Part shown: positions 1 through 8,670 of the stretch, piece by piece
How positions within the stretch are numbered: the stretch's first letter is position 1
How the letters are laid out: every line of letters begins with the position of its first letter
From: JAEUJM01 sp044221555
GTDB lineage: Bacteria > Actinomycetota > Acidimicrobiia > Acidimicrobiales > DATDAH01
Assembly: GCA_044221555.1 (NCBI GenBank)
Contig: JBGAOY010000014.1
Location: 32,360 to 96,359 of the forward strand
Direction of reading: 5' to 3'
DNA length: 64,000 bases
The notes under the pieces: model-generated
Told to the model about the DNA's origin: nothing
Seen by the model: the letters and a program-made list of their open reading frames with translations, nothing else
Database searches by the model: none
Position numbers and translations under genes: made by a program

Positions 1-28
1 CTCGCGGCATGACCGTGGAGAGCGACCC
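1..28 (+). other. 5' edge, possible tail of upstream gene
   Basis: The first 28 bases hold no gene of their own. A TGA at 10-12 in the frame starting at base 1 could be the stop codon of a gene cut off by the window edge. Nothing else can be said. Confidence 0.3.
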
Positions 29-280
29 ATGGGCATGAGCCACCAGGACGACGTCGGCGAGGCTCCCAAGGGGCGCGGCGTCCAGGTGTCGGGTCAGACC
101 ATCGGCGTCATCGTCATCGTCATCGTGCTGGTGGCCTTCGTGCTGGCCAACCGCGACGAGGTCAAGATCGACTTCCTGGTCTTCCACATCAACGTGGCGC
201 TGATCTGGGTGTTGCTGGGCACCGCCCTGTTCGGGGCGGCCGCCGGTTTCCTGCTGGGGCGGCGCAGCCGCAAGGATTGA
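29..280 (+). CDS. LapA-domain (DUF1049) membrane protein
   Basis: Small integral membrane protein of 83 residues. After a hydrophilic N-terminal stretch of about 22 residues there are two hydrophobic helices, roughly residues 24-41 and 57-77, joined by a short segment with the family signature 'ANRDEVKIDFLVF', and it ends in a basic GRRSRKD tail. This is the shape of LapA/DUF1049 proteins, named after lipopolysaccharide assembly protein A but of unknown function in Gram-positive bacteria. ATG at 29 or 35 could both start it. It ends 4 nt before the hydrolase start, so the two are probably co-transcribed. Confidence 0.8.
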   Translation: MGMSHQDDVGEAPKGRGVQVSGQTIGVIVIVIVLVAFVLANRDEVKIDFLVFHINVALIWVLLGTALFGAAAGFLLGRRSRKD

Positions 281-284
281 GTGC

Positions 285-1142
285 ATGGCCTTCGCCTGGG
301 GTGAGGACGGCACCCGCATCCACTACGACGACTTCGGCAACCCCGACGGTGAGCCCCTGCTGCTCATCCAGGGGCTGGGTGCCGACCGGCGCGGCTGGAT
401 CCTGCAGCGTCGGTCGCTGGGCGCCACCTACCGCTGCCTCGCCCTCGACAACCGGGGGGTCGGCCGGTCCGACAAGCCCCCGGGGCCCTACGACCTGTCG
501 ATGATGGCCCGCGATGCCATCGCGGTGCTGGACGATGCGGGTGTCGAGCGTGCCCATGTGGTGGGTGCCTCCATGGGTGGGGTGATCAGCCAGATCATCG
601 GGGTGCTGCACGCCGACCGCGTGCGGTCGCTGGTGCTGGCCTGCACGGCCTGTCGCCAACTGCCGTGGCGGCGAGAGCTGCTGGCCGAGTGGGCCGACCT
701 GGCCGAGGCCGAGGGCATGGGCGCGTTCGTCGGGCGCAACGCCCGCTGGCTGTTCGGCGCCCGCTCGTTCCGGCGCCTGCAGCCGCTGATCGGCCCCGTC
801 GGCGGCCTGGCCCTCAACGCCTCACCCGACGCCTTCCTCGCCCAGGTGCAGGCGATCCTCGACGCCGACGAGACGTTGCGGGACCAGTTGGTGCACGTGC
901 GCGCACCCACGCTGGTGCTGGTGGGAAGCCAGGACATCCTCACGCCGCGCGGCGACTCCGAGGAGCTGGCTCGCCTGATCCCGGGCGCCCGCATGGCGGT
1001 GGTGCGGGGTGCCGCGCACGGCTTCATGTTCGAGCACGCCAGCACCTTCAACCGGTTGGTGCTCGAGTTCCTGGCCGGCCTCGACGACCGCGCGAGCGTG
1101 ACGACACCCGCGCCGCCGCTCGGCACGGCGCATGTCGCCTGA
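285..1142 (+). CDS. alpha/beta-fold hydrolase
   Basis: Soluble alpha/beta hydrolase of 285 residues, the usual length for single-domain members. The oxyanion strand region reads 'LLIQGLGADRRGW', the nucleophile elbow is 'VVGASMGGVISQ' (Ser around residue 94), the acid is likely the Asp in 'VGSQDILTP', and the base His lies in 'GAAHGFMFEH' near residue 246. The fold and triad are clear; the substrate cannot be told. It could be an esterase, epoxide hydrolase-like enzyme or haloperoxidase. The stop overlaps the next gene's start region by 11 nt, so translation of the SulP transporter is probably coupled to it. Confidence 0.85.
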   Translation: MAFAWGEDGTRIHYDDFGNPDGEPLLLIQGLGADRRGWILQRRSLGATYRCLALDNRGVGRSDKPPGPYDLSMMARDAIAVLDDAGVERAHVVGASMGGVISQIIGVLHADRVRSLVLACTACRQLPWRRELLAEWADLAEAEGMGAFVGRNARWLFGARSFRRLQPLIGPVGGLALNASPDAFLAQVQAILDADETLRDQLVHVRAPTLVLVGSQDILTPRGDSEELARLIPGARMAVVRGAAHGFMFEHASTFNRLVLEFLAGLDDRASVTTPAPPLGTAHVA

Positions 1143-3003
1143 CGGCGGCGACGAACCACCGGACGACCCGGGCCACCCGCACCCACCCGACCCCCCAGGC
1201 CACCCGCACCCACCCGAACCCCCGGGCCACCCGCACCCACCCGATGCGTACGGCGACGCCGGCACGCCCTTCGTCTCGCCGCCGAGGTCCTCTCTGCTGC
1301 ACCGCACGGTGCCGGTGCTGTCCCCACTGCGTGCCTACCGGGGTGCGACGTTCCGGCACGACGCCGTGGCCGGGCTCACCGTGGCCGCGCTGGCCATCCC
1401 CGCGTCGATGGGGTTCGCCGAGGTGGCGGGGGTCCCACCGGTGGCCGGCCTCTACGCGCTGCTGCTGCCGGTGCTGGCCTACACCGCGCTCGGCACCTCG
1501 CGGCAGCTGGTGGTGGGCCCCGAGGCCACGTCGGCCGCGCTGGTGGCGACGGCTGTGGCCCCGCTCACCGACGGCGACCCGGCCCGCTACCTGGCCCTCG
1601 CGTCGATGCTCGCGCTGGTCGTGGGCGGGGTGTTCCTCCTCGCCCGGCTGGTGCGGCTGGGCTGGGTCGCCGACTACCTGTCGCGCGCCGCGCTCGTGGG
1701 CTTCGTCCACGGGGTGGCCGTCGTCCTGGTCTGCGGTCAGCTGGCCAAGCTGACGGGGGTGGCCATCGAGGCCGACAAGCCCGTGGGGCAGGTGGTCGAC
1801 CTGGCCACCCATCTCGGCGACGTCAGCGTCGCCACACTGGCCACCGGCCTGGTGGCCCTGGGCGTCCTGTTCGGCCTGCGGGCGGCCAGCCCCAAGGCAC
1901 CGGGCCCGCTGGTCGTGGTGGTCGGGGCGGTTCTGGTGTCGGGCGTGGCGTCGCTGGCCGATCACGGCATCGCCACCATCGGGCCGATCCCGAGTGGGCT
2001 GCCGAGCCTGGGGGTGCCCCGGGTGGGCGTGGGCGACGCGCTGCGCCTCGTCCCAGGGGCGCTGGGCATCGTGTTCGCGGTCTACAGCAGTTCGATCCTC
2101 ACCGCCCGCTCCTTCGCGGGGCGCCACGGCCAGCACGTGACCGCGAACCAGGAGCTGTTGGCGCTGGGTGTCGCCAACCTGACGGCCGGGGTCAGCCGCT
2201 CGTTCCCGGTGGGCAACAGCAACTCGCGCACCGCGGTGAACGACCAGATGGGTGTGCGCACCCAGGTGTCGGGTGTGTTCGCGGCCACCGGGGTGGCCGC
2301 GGTGCTGCTGTTCCTCACCGGCCCCATGTCGGACCTGCCGGCAGCGGTGCTGGGCGCGGTGATCGTCTACGCGGCGGCCAGCCTGGTCACCCCGGCCGAC
2401 TGGCGGGCGCTGCGCGCCGTGAGCCACGGCGACGTGGTGATCGCGGTCGCGGCGATGGCGGGGGTGGTCCTCGTGGGGGTGCTCGAGGGCATCCTCGTCG
2501 CCGTGGTGCTGTCGATCGTCGATGTGGTTCGCCGCAGCGCCCGGCCCCACGATGCCGTGCTCGGCTGGGTGCCGCGACTGGGTCGGTACGCCGACGTCAG
2601 CCTGCACCCCAGCGCCCGGTTGGTGCCCGGGGTGCTGGTGTACCGGCTCGACGACCGGCTGTTCTTCGCCAACGCCACCTACGTGAAGGGCCGCATCCAC
2701 GAGGCGGTCGCGGGCGCCCCGTCGCCGGTGCGATGGGTGGTGTTCGACGCCGAAGGGGTGGGCGGGATCGATGCCACCGGCGTCGAGGCGCTGGAGTCGC
2801 TCGTGGAGGAACTGGGCCGCGAGCACATCGCCTTCGCCGTCGCTCGCCTGAAGTCGCCCGAGCGGGCCCGCCTCGACGCCTCGGGCCTCACCGACCTGAT
2901 CGGCGCGGACCGGTTCCACGGGACCGTCCGCGCCGCGATCGCCGCCGTCGCCCCCGAGTGGCGCGGTGCCGACGACGAGGGGGATTCGGGGGCCGGTCGC
3001 TGA
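1132..3003 (+). CDS. SulP family anion transporter with STAS domain
   Basis: SLC26/SulP permease of 623 residues. After about 75 N-terminal residues there is the transporter core (ten or more hydrophobic helices, roughly residues 80-470) with the family's 'TVAALAIPASMGFAEVAG' entry motif. A C-terminal STAS domain follows at about residues 495-610. Members move sulfate, bicarbonate, chloride or other anions; the substrate here is not evident. The unusual part is the N-terminus, with three near-identical His/Pro units (GHPHPP) inside the cytoplasmic tail, which look able to bind a metal. Start ATG at 1132 lies within the preceding hydrolase gene. A second SulP paralogue lies at 30561-32288 and lacks this tail. 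Confidence 0.92.
   Translation: MSPDGGDEPPDDPGHPHPPDPPGHPHPPEPPGHPHPPDAYGDAGTPFVSPPRSSLLHRTVPVLSPLRAYRGATFRHDAVAGLTVAALAIPASMGFAEVAGVPPVAGLYALLLPVLAYTALGTSRQLVVGPEATSAALVATAVAPLTDGDPARYLALASMLALVVGGVFLLARLVRLGWVADYLSRAALVGFVHGVAVVLVCGQLAKLTGVAIEADKPVGQVVDLATHLGDVSVATLATGLVALGVLFGLRAASPKAPGPLVVVVGAVLVSGVASLADHGIATIGPIPSGLPSLGVPRVGVGDALRLVPGALGIVFAVYSSSILTARSFAGRHGQHVTANQELLALGVANLTAGVSRSFPVGNSNSRTAVNDQMGVRTQVSGVFAATGVAAVLLFLTGPMSDLPAAVLGAVIVYAAASLVTPADWRALRAVSHGDVVIAVAAMAGVVLVGVLEGILVAVVLSIVDVVRRSARPHDAVLGWVPRLGRYADVSLHPSARLVPGVLVYRLDDRLFFANATYVKGRIHEAVAGAPSPVRWVVFDAEGVGGIDATGVEALESLVEELGREHIAFAVARLKSPERARLDASGLTDLIGADRFHGTVRAAIAAVAPEWRGADDEGDSGAGR
1171..1245 (+). repeat. 27-bp tandem repeat coding for GHPHPP units
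   Basis: Three in-frame copies start at 1171, 1198 and 1225, the last one shorter. Each begins ggccacccgcacccaccc. They encode the His/Pro-rich tail of the first SulP transporter, so copy-number change would alter the tail without shifting frame. Confidence 0.85.
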
Positions 3004-3012
3004 GCGTGGCAC

Positions 3013-3018
3013 TACGCT
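3013..3018 (+). promoter_or_regulatory. candidate -10 box (TACGCT) of glycan cassette
   Basis: TACGCT fits the actinobacterial TANNNT -10 consensus and lies just after the SulP stop. A purine-rich GGGAGGG at about 3027-3033 is followed by a tiny open frame (GTG 3034 or ATG 3040 to TGA 3057) before the deacetylase start at 3077. No clear -35 box is visible. Confidence 0.3.
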
Positions 3019-3076
3019 CGGCGCCGGGAGGGCGTGAGCATGGAGCGGTGGGCCTGACGGCTGCCGGGGTGACGGC

Positions 3077-4156
3077 GTGGTGTCGCTGACGTCGGCCACC
3101 TCCCGGTGCGAAGCGGTGACCGGTCGGTCGCCGGGTGCGGTCGCCCCCGTCGAAGGACGGGCGGGGCGCCCCACGGTGCTGCTCGGCATCGACTTCGAGG
3201 ACTGGGACCAGCTGATGGCCCGCCGGTACGCCAATCCCGGATGGGACCGTCCGTCGCGCGCGCTGGAGCGCCAGACGGCGGTGCTGCTCGACCTGCTCGA
3301 CGAGTTGCGGGCCCGTGCCACGTTCTTCGTCCTCGGGATGAGCGGCCGGCACCACCCCGACCTGCTCACCGAGGTGGCCGCGCGCGGCCACGAGTTGGCC
3401 AGCCACGGGTACGACCACCGACCCATCGCCGTGCACACCGCCGCCACCCTCGCGGACGACCTGGCCCGCGGCCGGGAGGTGGTCGAGTCGGCCGGTGCCC
3501 CGCCGCCCCAGGGCTACCGCGCGCCGGGCTTCTCGCTCGGCAGGGAACAGACCTGGGCCCTCCCGGTGATCCGGGCGGCGGGGTTCCGCTACGAGTCGAG
3601 CCTGTACGACTCGCCCCTCGTGCGTGGTCGCCTCCGGCCGGCGGCGGCCTCGCCCTACCGCCACACGCTCGGCGAAGGTGGCGCGCTCTGGGCGGTCCCC
3701 CTGGCGGTGGCACCCGTGGGCCCGACACGGGTGCCCGTGGCCGGTTCCACCTACTGGCGGGTGCTCCCGCCCCCGGCCCTGCGGTCGCTGCTCCGGCGTC
3801 AGTGGGCCTCGGCGCCGGTCTGCCCGCTCTACTTCCACCCGTACGACTTCGATCCACGGCCCGTCGACATCGTGCTCACCCCGGGTGCCACCGGCCGGCA
3901 GCGCCGGGGTGCCCGTCGCCAGGTTCAGCTGCACCGGCTCTCGCCCGGGCGGGTCACCGCAGCGCTGTGGGGATTGTCCTCGGCCGTGTCGTTCCGGACC
4001 TACGGCGAGGCGGTTGCAGCCGCGGAGGTGGGGGCCTCGGATGGGGGCGTCTCCACGGTGGAGGACGCGGAGGTGGGCGCCTCGACGGTGGGGGCCGCGG
4101 AAGGGATCGCCCCGGATGCCGTGGCCCTCCGGCACCGCACGGCGCGTCGGCCCTGA
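3077..4156 (+). CDS. polysaccharide deacetylase family protein
   Basis: NodB-type carbohydrate esterase of 359 residues, likely removing N-acetyl groups from a cell-surface glycan. The metal-binding and catalytic residues are visible: 'GIDFEDWD' (catalytic Asp motif, about residue 37), 'HELASHGYDHR' (His-x4-His metal site, about residue 107) and 'GYRAPGFS' (about 148). 'YFHPYDFDP' near residue 255 resembles the DUF3473 tail of exopolysaccharide-locus deacetylases. The last 45 residues are a Gly/Ala/Val/Ser low-complexity tail. GTG 3077 is the chosen start but has only a weak ribosome site. It heads a tight run with the methyltransferase and glycosyltransferase genes. Confidence 0.85.
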   Translation: MVSLTSATSRCEAVTGRSPGAVAPVEGRAGRPTVLLGIDFEDWDQLMARRYANPGWDRPSRALERQTAVLLDLLDELRARATFFVLGMSGRHHPDLLTEVAARGHELASHGYDHRPIAVHTAATLADDLARGREVVESAGAPPPQGYRAPGFSLGREQTWALPVIRAAGFRYESSLYDSPLVRGRLRPAAASPYRHTLGEGGALWAVPLAVAPVGPTRVPVAGSTYWRVLPPPALRSLLRRQWASAPVCPLYFHPYDFDPRPVDIVLTPGATGRQRRGARRQVQLHRLSPGRVTAALWGLSSAVSFRTYGEAVAAAEVGASDGGVSTVEDAEVGASTVGAAEGIAPDAVALRHRTARRP

Positions 4157-4164
4157 CGTTGCCG

Positions 4165-4920
4165 GTGGAGGTGGCGGTCACCGGGATCACCACGGTCATC
4201 GACCGTGCCGACCCGTTCGAACGTCCGCTGCTGCAGCGGTTGCGGTCATCGTCGGAACGCGTGGTCGGGGGCCGGCGGCAACCCGCGCCGCGGGTGGCGG
4301 ATCTCGGGTGCGGTCCCGGGGACGTGACGCAGGCGCTGCGTGACCAGGGCCTGTGGGTGGTCGGGATCGACATCGACGGTGCCCGGCTCGCCGGTGCCCG
4401 CGCCGCGCACCCGCACCTCCCGCTGGTGCGGGCCGACAGTCAGGTCCTGCCGCTCCGGGCCGGGTCGCTGGAGGCCGTGCTGTCGATCAGCACGTTGCAG
4501 TACGCCGACCCGGCCCGCGTCGTGGCCGAGTGCAGCCGCGCGCTGGTCGCCGGAGGTCGGGGATGGTTCCTCGAGAACCTGGCCGGGAACCCGGTGGTGG
4601 CGCTGTTCCGCAGCGTCCGCCGCCTGGCGGGGGAGCGGCTGGCGGTGGGTGAGGACGGCGACCTCGTGCCCCGCGCGCACCTGCGGTTCGAACGGCTCGA
4701 CGATCTGTTCGGGCGTGGCCGGTCGCTCTCGGTGGTGGCAGTGGAGGCGTTCCATCTCCTGTCGCCGATGGTGGCCCCGCTCTGGTTCCCGGTTCCCCGG
4801 GCGGGCCGGTGCGCCCGCGCCGCCGTCGCCGGCCTCGCAGCGGTCGATCGCCGGCTCCTCGGCCGGTGGCCGGGCCTCGGCCGCTTCGCCTGGCACGCGT
4901 ACGTCGAGGTCGAGCGGTGA
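4165..4920 (+). CDS. class I SAM-dependent methyltransferase
   Basis: Soluble methyltransferase of about 251 residues, Methyltransf_11 type. Motif I is 'VADLGCGPGDV', followed by the acidic 'VGIDIDGARL' loop and the 'SISTLQYADP' post-I motif. It begins 8 nt after the deacetylase stop, with GTG 4165 chosen; TTG 4159 and GTG 4171 are alternatives. Its stop overlaps the start of the glycosyltransferase (GTGA). Such enzymes in glycan clusters methylate sugars, but the acceptor here is unknown. Confidence 0.8.
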   Translation: MEVAVTGITTVIDRADPFERPLLQRLRSSSERVVGGRRQPAPRVADLGCGPGDVTQALRDQGLWVVGIDIDGARLAGARAAHPHLPLVRADSQVLPLRAGSLEAVLSISTLQYADPARVVAECSRALVAGGRGWFLENLAGNPVVALFRSVRRLAGERLAVGEDGDLVPRAHLRFERLDDLFGRGRSLSVVAVEAFHLLSPMVAPLWFPVPRAGRCARAAVAGLAAVDRRLLGRWPGLGRFAWHAYVEVER

Positions 4921-6167
4921 CCAGGTGGGACGTGAGGCGGGCCGCGAACGGCCCGCCGCCGGCGGGCCGGTTGCCCCGGGTCCTGGTGCTCAACCACGCC
5001 GCCGTGGCGGACGGGGACGCCGGCGGCACCCGGCACGTCGAGCTCTTCGGCTACCTCGCCGGCTGGCGGGCCGAGATCGTCGCCTCGGACCGCAACCTGC
5101 TCACCCGTCGGCGCCGGACCCGGCGGGAGCCCGGCTTCCGCACGGTGCCCACCCTGCCGTACCGCGGGAGTGGGAGTGCCGGGCGGGTGGCCAACTGGGT
5201 GTCGTACGCGGCTGGTGCCGTGGTCGTCGGCGTGCTCGGCGAGCGCCCCGACGTGGTGTACGCCTCGAGCCCCCAGCCCTTGGCGTTGGCCGCGGGGCTG
5301 GTGGTGGCGAGGCTGCGGCGGAGCCGTCTCGTGGTCGAGGTCCGCGACCTGTGGCCCGAGTACATGGTGCAGATGGGCCAGGTGCGCGAGGGGGGTCGCT
5401 TGCACCGGGCGATGGCGGCGTTCGAGTCGCACGCCTATCGCCGGGCCGCGGTGGTCGTGGTGCTGACCGAGGGGGTGGGCGACCGCGTGCTGGCGTCCGG
5501 GGCGCGTCGCGTGGAGCTGCTGCCCAACGCCGCCGACCTCGAGCGGTTCGACCGCGACGGCGAGGTGGGCACGGACCGGGCGTCGTGGCGACGGCGGCTG
5601 GGGGTGGCGCCGGGGGCGTTCGTGGCGATGTACGTCGGCAACCACGGGCCGGTCTACGGGCTCGAGCAGGTGCTCTCGGCCGCCGGGGAGCTGGCCGCCG
5701 AGGGGGACGACACGGTGGTGGTGCTGGTGGGTGACGGCACCCGGAAGGCGGCGCTGCGCGAGCAGGCCGCGGCGCGGGGCCTCGCCAACGTTGTCTTCGC
5801 CGACCCCGTGCCCAAGTCCGACGTCCCGGGGCTCCTCGGAGCCGCCGACGTCGGCCTGCACGTGCTGGCCGATGTGGCGCTGTTCCGCTACGGGGTGAGC
5901 CCCAACAAGCTCTACGACTACTTCGCCGCCTCGCTCCCGGTGGTCACCAACTGCCCAGGTGCGGTCGGAGCACTGGTCGAGCGGACCGGCGCGGGGGTGG
6001 CGGTGGGGCCGGCGGCCGTGGCCGACGGGGTGCGATCCGTGCGGGCCCGCCCGGCGGCCGAGCGGCGAGCCCTCGGCGGCGCGGGACGGCGGTACCTGGA
6101 GCAGGGGCGGTCGCGGCGCGACGTGGCCGCTCGGCTGGCGGCCCTGCTCGACGACGTGGCCCGCTGA
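4917..6167 (+). CDS. glycosyltransferase family 4 protein
   Basis: GT-B fold glycosyltransferase of about 416 residues. An N-terminal acceptor domain opens with 'VLVLNHAAVADGDAGGTRH', resembling WcaI/WbuB-type enzymes. A C-terminal GT1/GT4 nucleotide-sugar domain follows, with 'LLPNAADLERF' and 'GVSPNKLYDYFAASLPVV', where the E-x7-E region is modified. GTG 4917 overlaps the methyltransferase stop by 4 nt, indicating translational coupling, so deacetylase, methyltransferase and transferase probably act on one glycan. No polymerase or flippase gene is nearby. Confidence 0.85.
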   Translation: MTRWDVRRAANGPPPAGRLPRVLVLNHAAVADGDAGGTRHVELFGYLAGWRAEIVASDRNLLTRRRRTRREPGFRTVPTLPYRGSGSAGRVANWVSYAAGAVVVGVLGERPDVVYASSPQPLALAAGLVVARLRRSRLVVEVRDLWPEYMVQMGQVREGGRLHRAMAAFESHAYRRAAVVVVLTEGVGDRVLASGARRVELLPNAADLERFDRDGEVGTDRASWRRRLGVAPGAFVAMYVGNHGPVYGLEQVLSAAGELAAEGDDTVVVLVGDGTRKAALREQAAARGLANVVFADPVPKSDVPGLLGAADVGLHVLADVALFRYGVSPNKLYDYFAASLPVVTNCPGAVGALVERTGAGVAVGPAAVADGVRSVRARPAAERRALGGAGRRYLEQGRSRRDVAARLAALLDDVAR

Positions 6168-6287
6168 ACAACGGTCAGGTGAGGGTCGCTTCGGCACAGC
6201 TGTAGTCGCGCAGTTGCACTACGGTGACGCCGTGGTGCGGGCGGTCGCCCCACCTTCCACTTCCTACGACCGCATTCGAGGTGCTCC

Positions 6288-6680
6288 ATGGTTCTCGCCG
6301 ACGTCGGGCAGGGCGACCTGCTCGTCACGATGTTCTGGCTCTTCATCCTGATGCTGTGGTTCTGGCTGCTCATCACGGTGTTCGCCGACCTGTTCAGCGA
6401 CAAGGGGGAGTCCGGGGGCAAGAAGGCCCTGTGGGTCATCTTCGTGCTGCTGGTGCCCTACCTGGGCGTGTTCCTGTACCTCATCATCCGGGGTCCCGGC
6501 ATGGGCGAGCGGGCCGTCGCCCGCCAGCAGGAGGCCGAGGCGCAGTTCAAGGAGTACGTGCAGCAGACCGCGGGAGCCGGCAGTTCGGCCGACGAGTTGG
6601 CCAAGCTCCACGACCTCAAGCAGAGCGGCGCCATCAGCGACGCCGAGTACGAGTCGATGAAGGCCAAGGTCATCGGCTGA
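6288..6680 (+). CDS. PLDc_N / SHOCT domain membrane protein
   Basis: A 130-residue protein with two hydrophobic helices, about residues 8-34 and 47-68. The second sits in the 'ALWVIFVLLVPYLGVFLYLI' stretch typical of the phospholipase-D-nuclease N-terminal (PLDc_N) membrane domain. The C-terminal 30 residues, 'LAKLHDLKQSGAISDAEYES', are a SHOCT oligomerisation motif. The function of this combination is unknown. ATG 6288 follows GAGG at a normal distance, and a strong intrinsic terminator lies 14 nt after the stop, so the gene is its own unit. Confidence 0.8.
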   Translation: MVLADVGQGDLLVTMFWLFILMLWFWLLITVFADLFSDKGESGGKKALWVIFVLLVPYLGVFLYLIIRGPGMGERAVARQQEAEAQFKEYVQQTAGAGSSADELAKLHDLKQSGAISDAEYESMKAKVIG

Positions 6681-6693
6681 TCATCACGTTGCG

Positions 6694-6739
6694 GGCGGGT
6701 CGGTCGGGCGGAGCCCGGCCGGCCCGCCTTCGTCGTTTT
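6694..6739 (+). terminator. intrinsic terminator
   Basis: Arms at 6694-6709 and 6713-6728 form a 16-bp stem with two G-U pairs and a 3-nt GGA loop, followed by a T-rich tail ending in TTTT at 6736-6739. It lies directly after the PLDc_N/SHOCT gene and before a convergent gene. Confidence 0.8.
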
Positions 6740-6850
6740 CGGCTCGAGGGGCTCGAGGGGCTCGAGCGGCCGCTCTGGTCGGACGACGGGGATCGGTCCA
6801 CGGGACCGAATTCGTGGAACGGGGCCGGATGCGGGCGGTGGCGCCGGCGC

Positions 6851-7150
6851 TCAGCGGCGCAGGCGGGCCGGCAGCGCGCTGCGGGCGGCTCGGGCCGCGA
6901 CCGTGTAGAGCGCGCCGGCGGCGACCCACCCGGCGTAGCGGGTCCACTGCGGGCTGAGGGCCTTGGCCACGGTGCGCGGGGTGGTGGCCTGGATGCGGGG
7001 CATCACCGAAGGCACCAGGTCGGCATCGAGCCAGTCGTTCACCAGGCCGGCCGCCACCTCGTAGGCGACGACGGCCACCACCGCGGTGCCGATCGCCGAT
7101 CGGGTCTCGGGCGTCGTGGCGCTCCGGTGGTGGTCGTGCCCAGTGGCCAT
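6851..7150 (-). CDS. small membrane protein, function unknown
   Basis: A 99-residue protein that I do not recognise. A His-rich start (MATGHDHH) is followed by one hydrophobic helix at about residues 20-38, an amphipathic middle, and a second hydrophobic stretch around residues 70-86 ending in an Arg-rich tail. ATG at 7150 is about 10 nt from a TACGGT box on the same strand, so the mRNA may have almost no leader. It converges on the PLDc_N/SHOCT gene and diverges from the large membrane protein at 7233. Confidence 0.6.
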   Translation of the reverse strand: MATGHDHHRSATTPETRSAIGTAVVAVVAYEVAAGLVNDWLDADLVPSVMPRIQATTPRTVAKALSPQWTRYAGWVAAGALYTVAARAARSALPARLRR

Positions 7151-7219
7151 GGTGGGCCCCACCGTAGGCGATCGACGGCGCTGTAACCGCCTGGGGACGG
7201 TGGGACGTCGCCGGGGAAC

Positions 7220-7225
7220 TAGCGT
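7220..7225 (+). promoter_or_regulatory. -10 box for leaderless gene at 7233
   Basis: TAGCGT with exactly 7 nt to the ATG. No ribosome-binding site precedes the ATG, so transcription probably begins at or next to the start codon. Confidence 0.45.
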
Positions 7226-7232
7226 GGGCGCC

Positions 7233-8648
7233 ATGGGCAACCCAGAGGATGCACCGGGCTCGGGCAAGGAGTTGCCGGGTCTCGGGCCGGACGGTGACGA
7301 CGAGGTGGAGCGACTGCGGGCCGAGGTCGCCGAGTTGGAGGCCAAGGTCGACCGCACCGAGCACCGCCACCACGTGGGCCGCAGCCTGCGGAAGTTCGGT
7401 GTCGGCGTGCTGGTGGTGCTCACCGCGCTGTCCTTCACGGCCGGGGCGGTCGGGGTGTGGGCCAGCCGCAACTTCTTGAACAACGACGTGTTCGCCAGCC
7501 GCATCGGGTCGGTGATCGAGGAGCAGGCCGTGCAGCAGGCCCTGGCCCGGTTCACCACCGCCGAGGTGATGAAGTTGGTCGACGTCGAGAACCTGATCGC
7601 CGAGGCGCTGCCCGACCAGGCCCAGATCCTGGCGCCCACCCTCGCCGGCGCGGTCGAGGACTTCGTCCGCGGCAAGGTGGAGGAGGTCTTCGCCACGCCC
7701 GAGTTCGCCGCCTTGTTCGAGACCGTCGTGAACACCGCGCACCAACAGGCGGTCGACCTGCTGGAGGGCAACAAGTCCGCGGTGGTGACCGCCAGCGGCG
7801 ACTCGGTCACCTTGAACTTCCTGCCCGTCATCAACCAGGTGCTGGCCAAGATCGGTGACGTGTCCCCAGAGATCCTCGGCCACAACGTGAACATCCCCAC
7901 CGTCACCGTGGACGACGTGCCCGACGCGGCCCGCCAGAAGATCTCCGATGCCCTCGGGGTGAACCTGGACGACAACTTCGGCACCATCACCGTCTACGAC
8001 GCCGGCGCGCTGCAGGCGGCCCAGGACGGCGTGAACCTGTTCAACAAGGTGGTGTGGCTGCTGGTGGGCCTCACCATCATCCTGATCCCGCTCACGCTCT
8101 GGCTCTCCACCCACCGGCGCCGCACCCTGCTCCAACTGGTGGTGGCCATCTCGGTGGGGATGGTGATCATCCGACGGGTGTCACTCCGTTTGCAGGGCGA
8201 CCTGTTGAACCTGGTGCGCATCCCCGAGAACGTGCCCGCGGTGCAGATCACCACCGATCGGGTGGTCGATCCGCTGCGCCTCGGCGCCGAGATCGTCCTG
8301 TGGATCGCCCTCGCCATCGTCGTCATCGCGCTCCTCACCGGGCCCTACCCCTGGGCGGTGTCGTTGCGGGCCCGGGTGGCGTCGCTGTTCTCGATGGCGG
8401 CGGGCACGGCCAAGGACCCGGCCACCGCCGACTGGGTGCTGGCCCACCGCGACGCCCTCCTGTGGGTGGGCGCGGGGGTCGGCGTCGTGGCGCTGTGGTT
8501 CTTCGACCTCTCGTGGCTGACCTTCTTCGCCCTCGTGCTGGTGGTGGGGGCCTACGAGTTGGCCGTGGTGCGCCTCGCCGACCGCGCCCGGGGCGGCGAG
8601 GCCGAATCGGGGCCGGTGCCGCCGGTCCCGGCCGAGCAGTCCACCTGA
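7233..8648 (+). CDS. actinobacterial multi-pass membrane protein, function unknown
   Basis: A protein of 471 residues. A charged coiled-coil-like N-terminus (about residues 22-42, 'EVERLRAEVAELEAKVDR') precedes a first helix at about 58-78. A large extracytoplasmic domain of about 190 residues follows, then three to five helices between about residues 270 and 445, and an acidic/Pro tail. This layout is common in actinobacterial 'hypothetical membrane proteins' with no assigned role. ATG 7233 is preferred over longer in-frame starts because the upstream part lacks coding character and a TANNNT box ends 7 nt before it. Confidence 0.75.
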   Translation: MGNPEDAPGSGKELPGLGPDGDDEVERLRAEVAELEAKVDRTEHRHHVGRSLRKFGVGVLVVLTALSFTAGAVGVWASRNFLNNDVFASRIGSVIEEQAVQQALARFTTAEVMKLVDVENLIAEALPDQAQILAPTLAGAVEDFVRGKVEEVFATPEFAALFETVVNTAHQQAVDLLEGNKSAVVTASGDSVTLNFLPVINQVLAKIGDVSPEILGHNVNIPTVTVDDVPDAARQKISDALGVNLDDNFGTITVYDAGALQAAQDGVNLFNKVVWLLVGLTIILIPLTLWLSTHRRRTLLQLVVAISVGMVIIRRVSLRLQGDLLNLVRIPENVPAVQITTDRVVDPLRLGAEIVLWIALAIVVIALLTGPYPWAVSLRARVASLFSMAAGTAKDPATADWVLAHRDALLWVGAGVGVVALWFFDLSWLTFFALVLVVGAYELAVVRLADRARGGEAESGPVPPVPAEQST

Positions 8649-8670
8649 CGGATCGATCAGAGCGGGAGAC

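Noticed and set aside
1048..3447. 799-codon open frame on the minus strand
   Set aside because: Antisense shadow of the SulP and deacetylase genes: His/Arg/Gly/Gln-rich, no domain pattern, typical of high-GC reverse frames.
3106..4160. Longer upstream start for the methyltransferase
   Set aside because: The open frame extends upstream only as a shadow of the deacetylase gene with Arg/Gly/Pro-rich translation.
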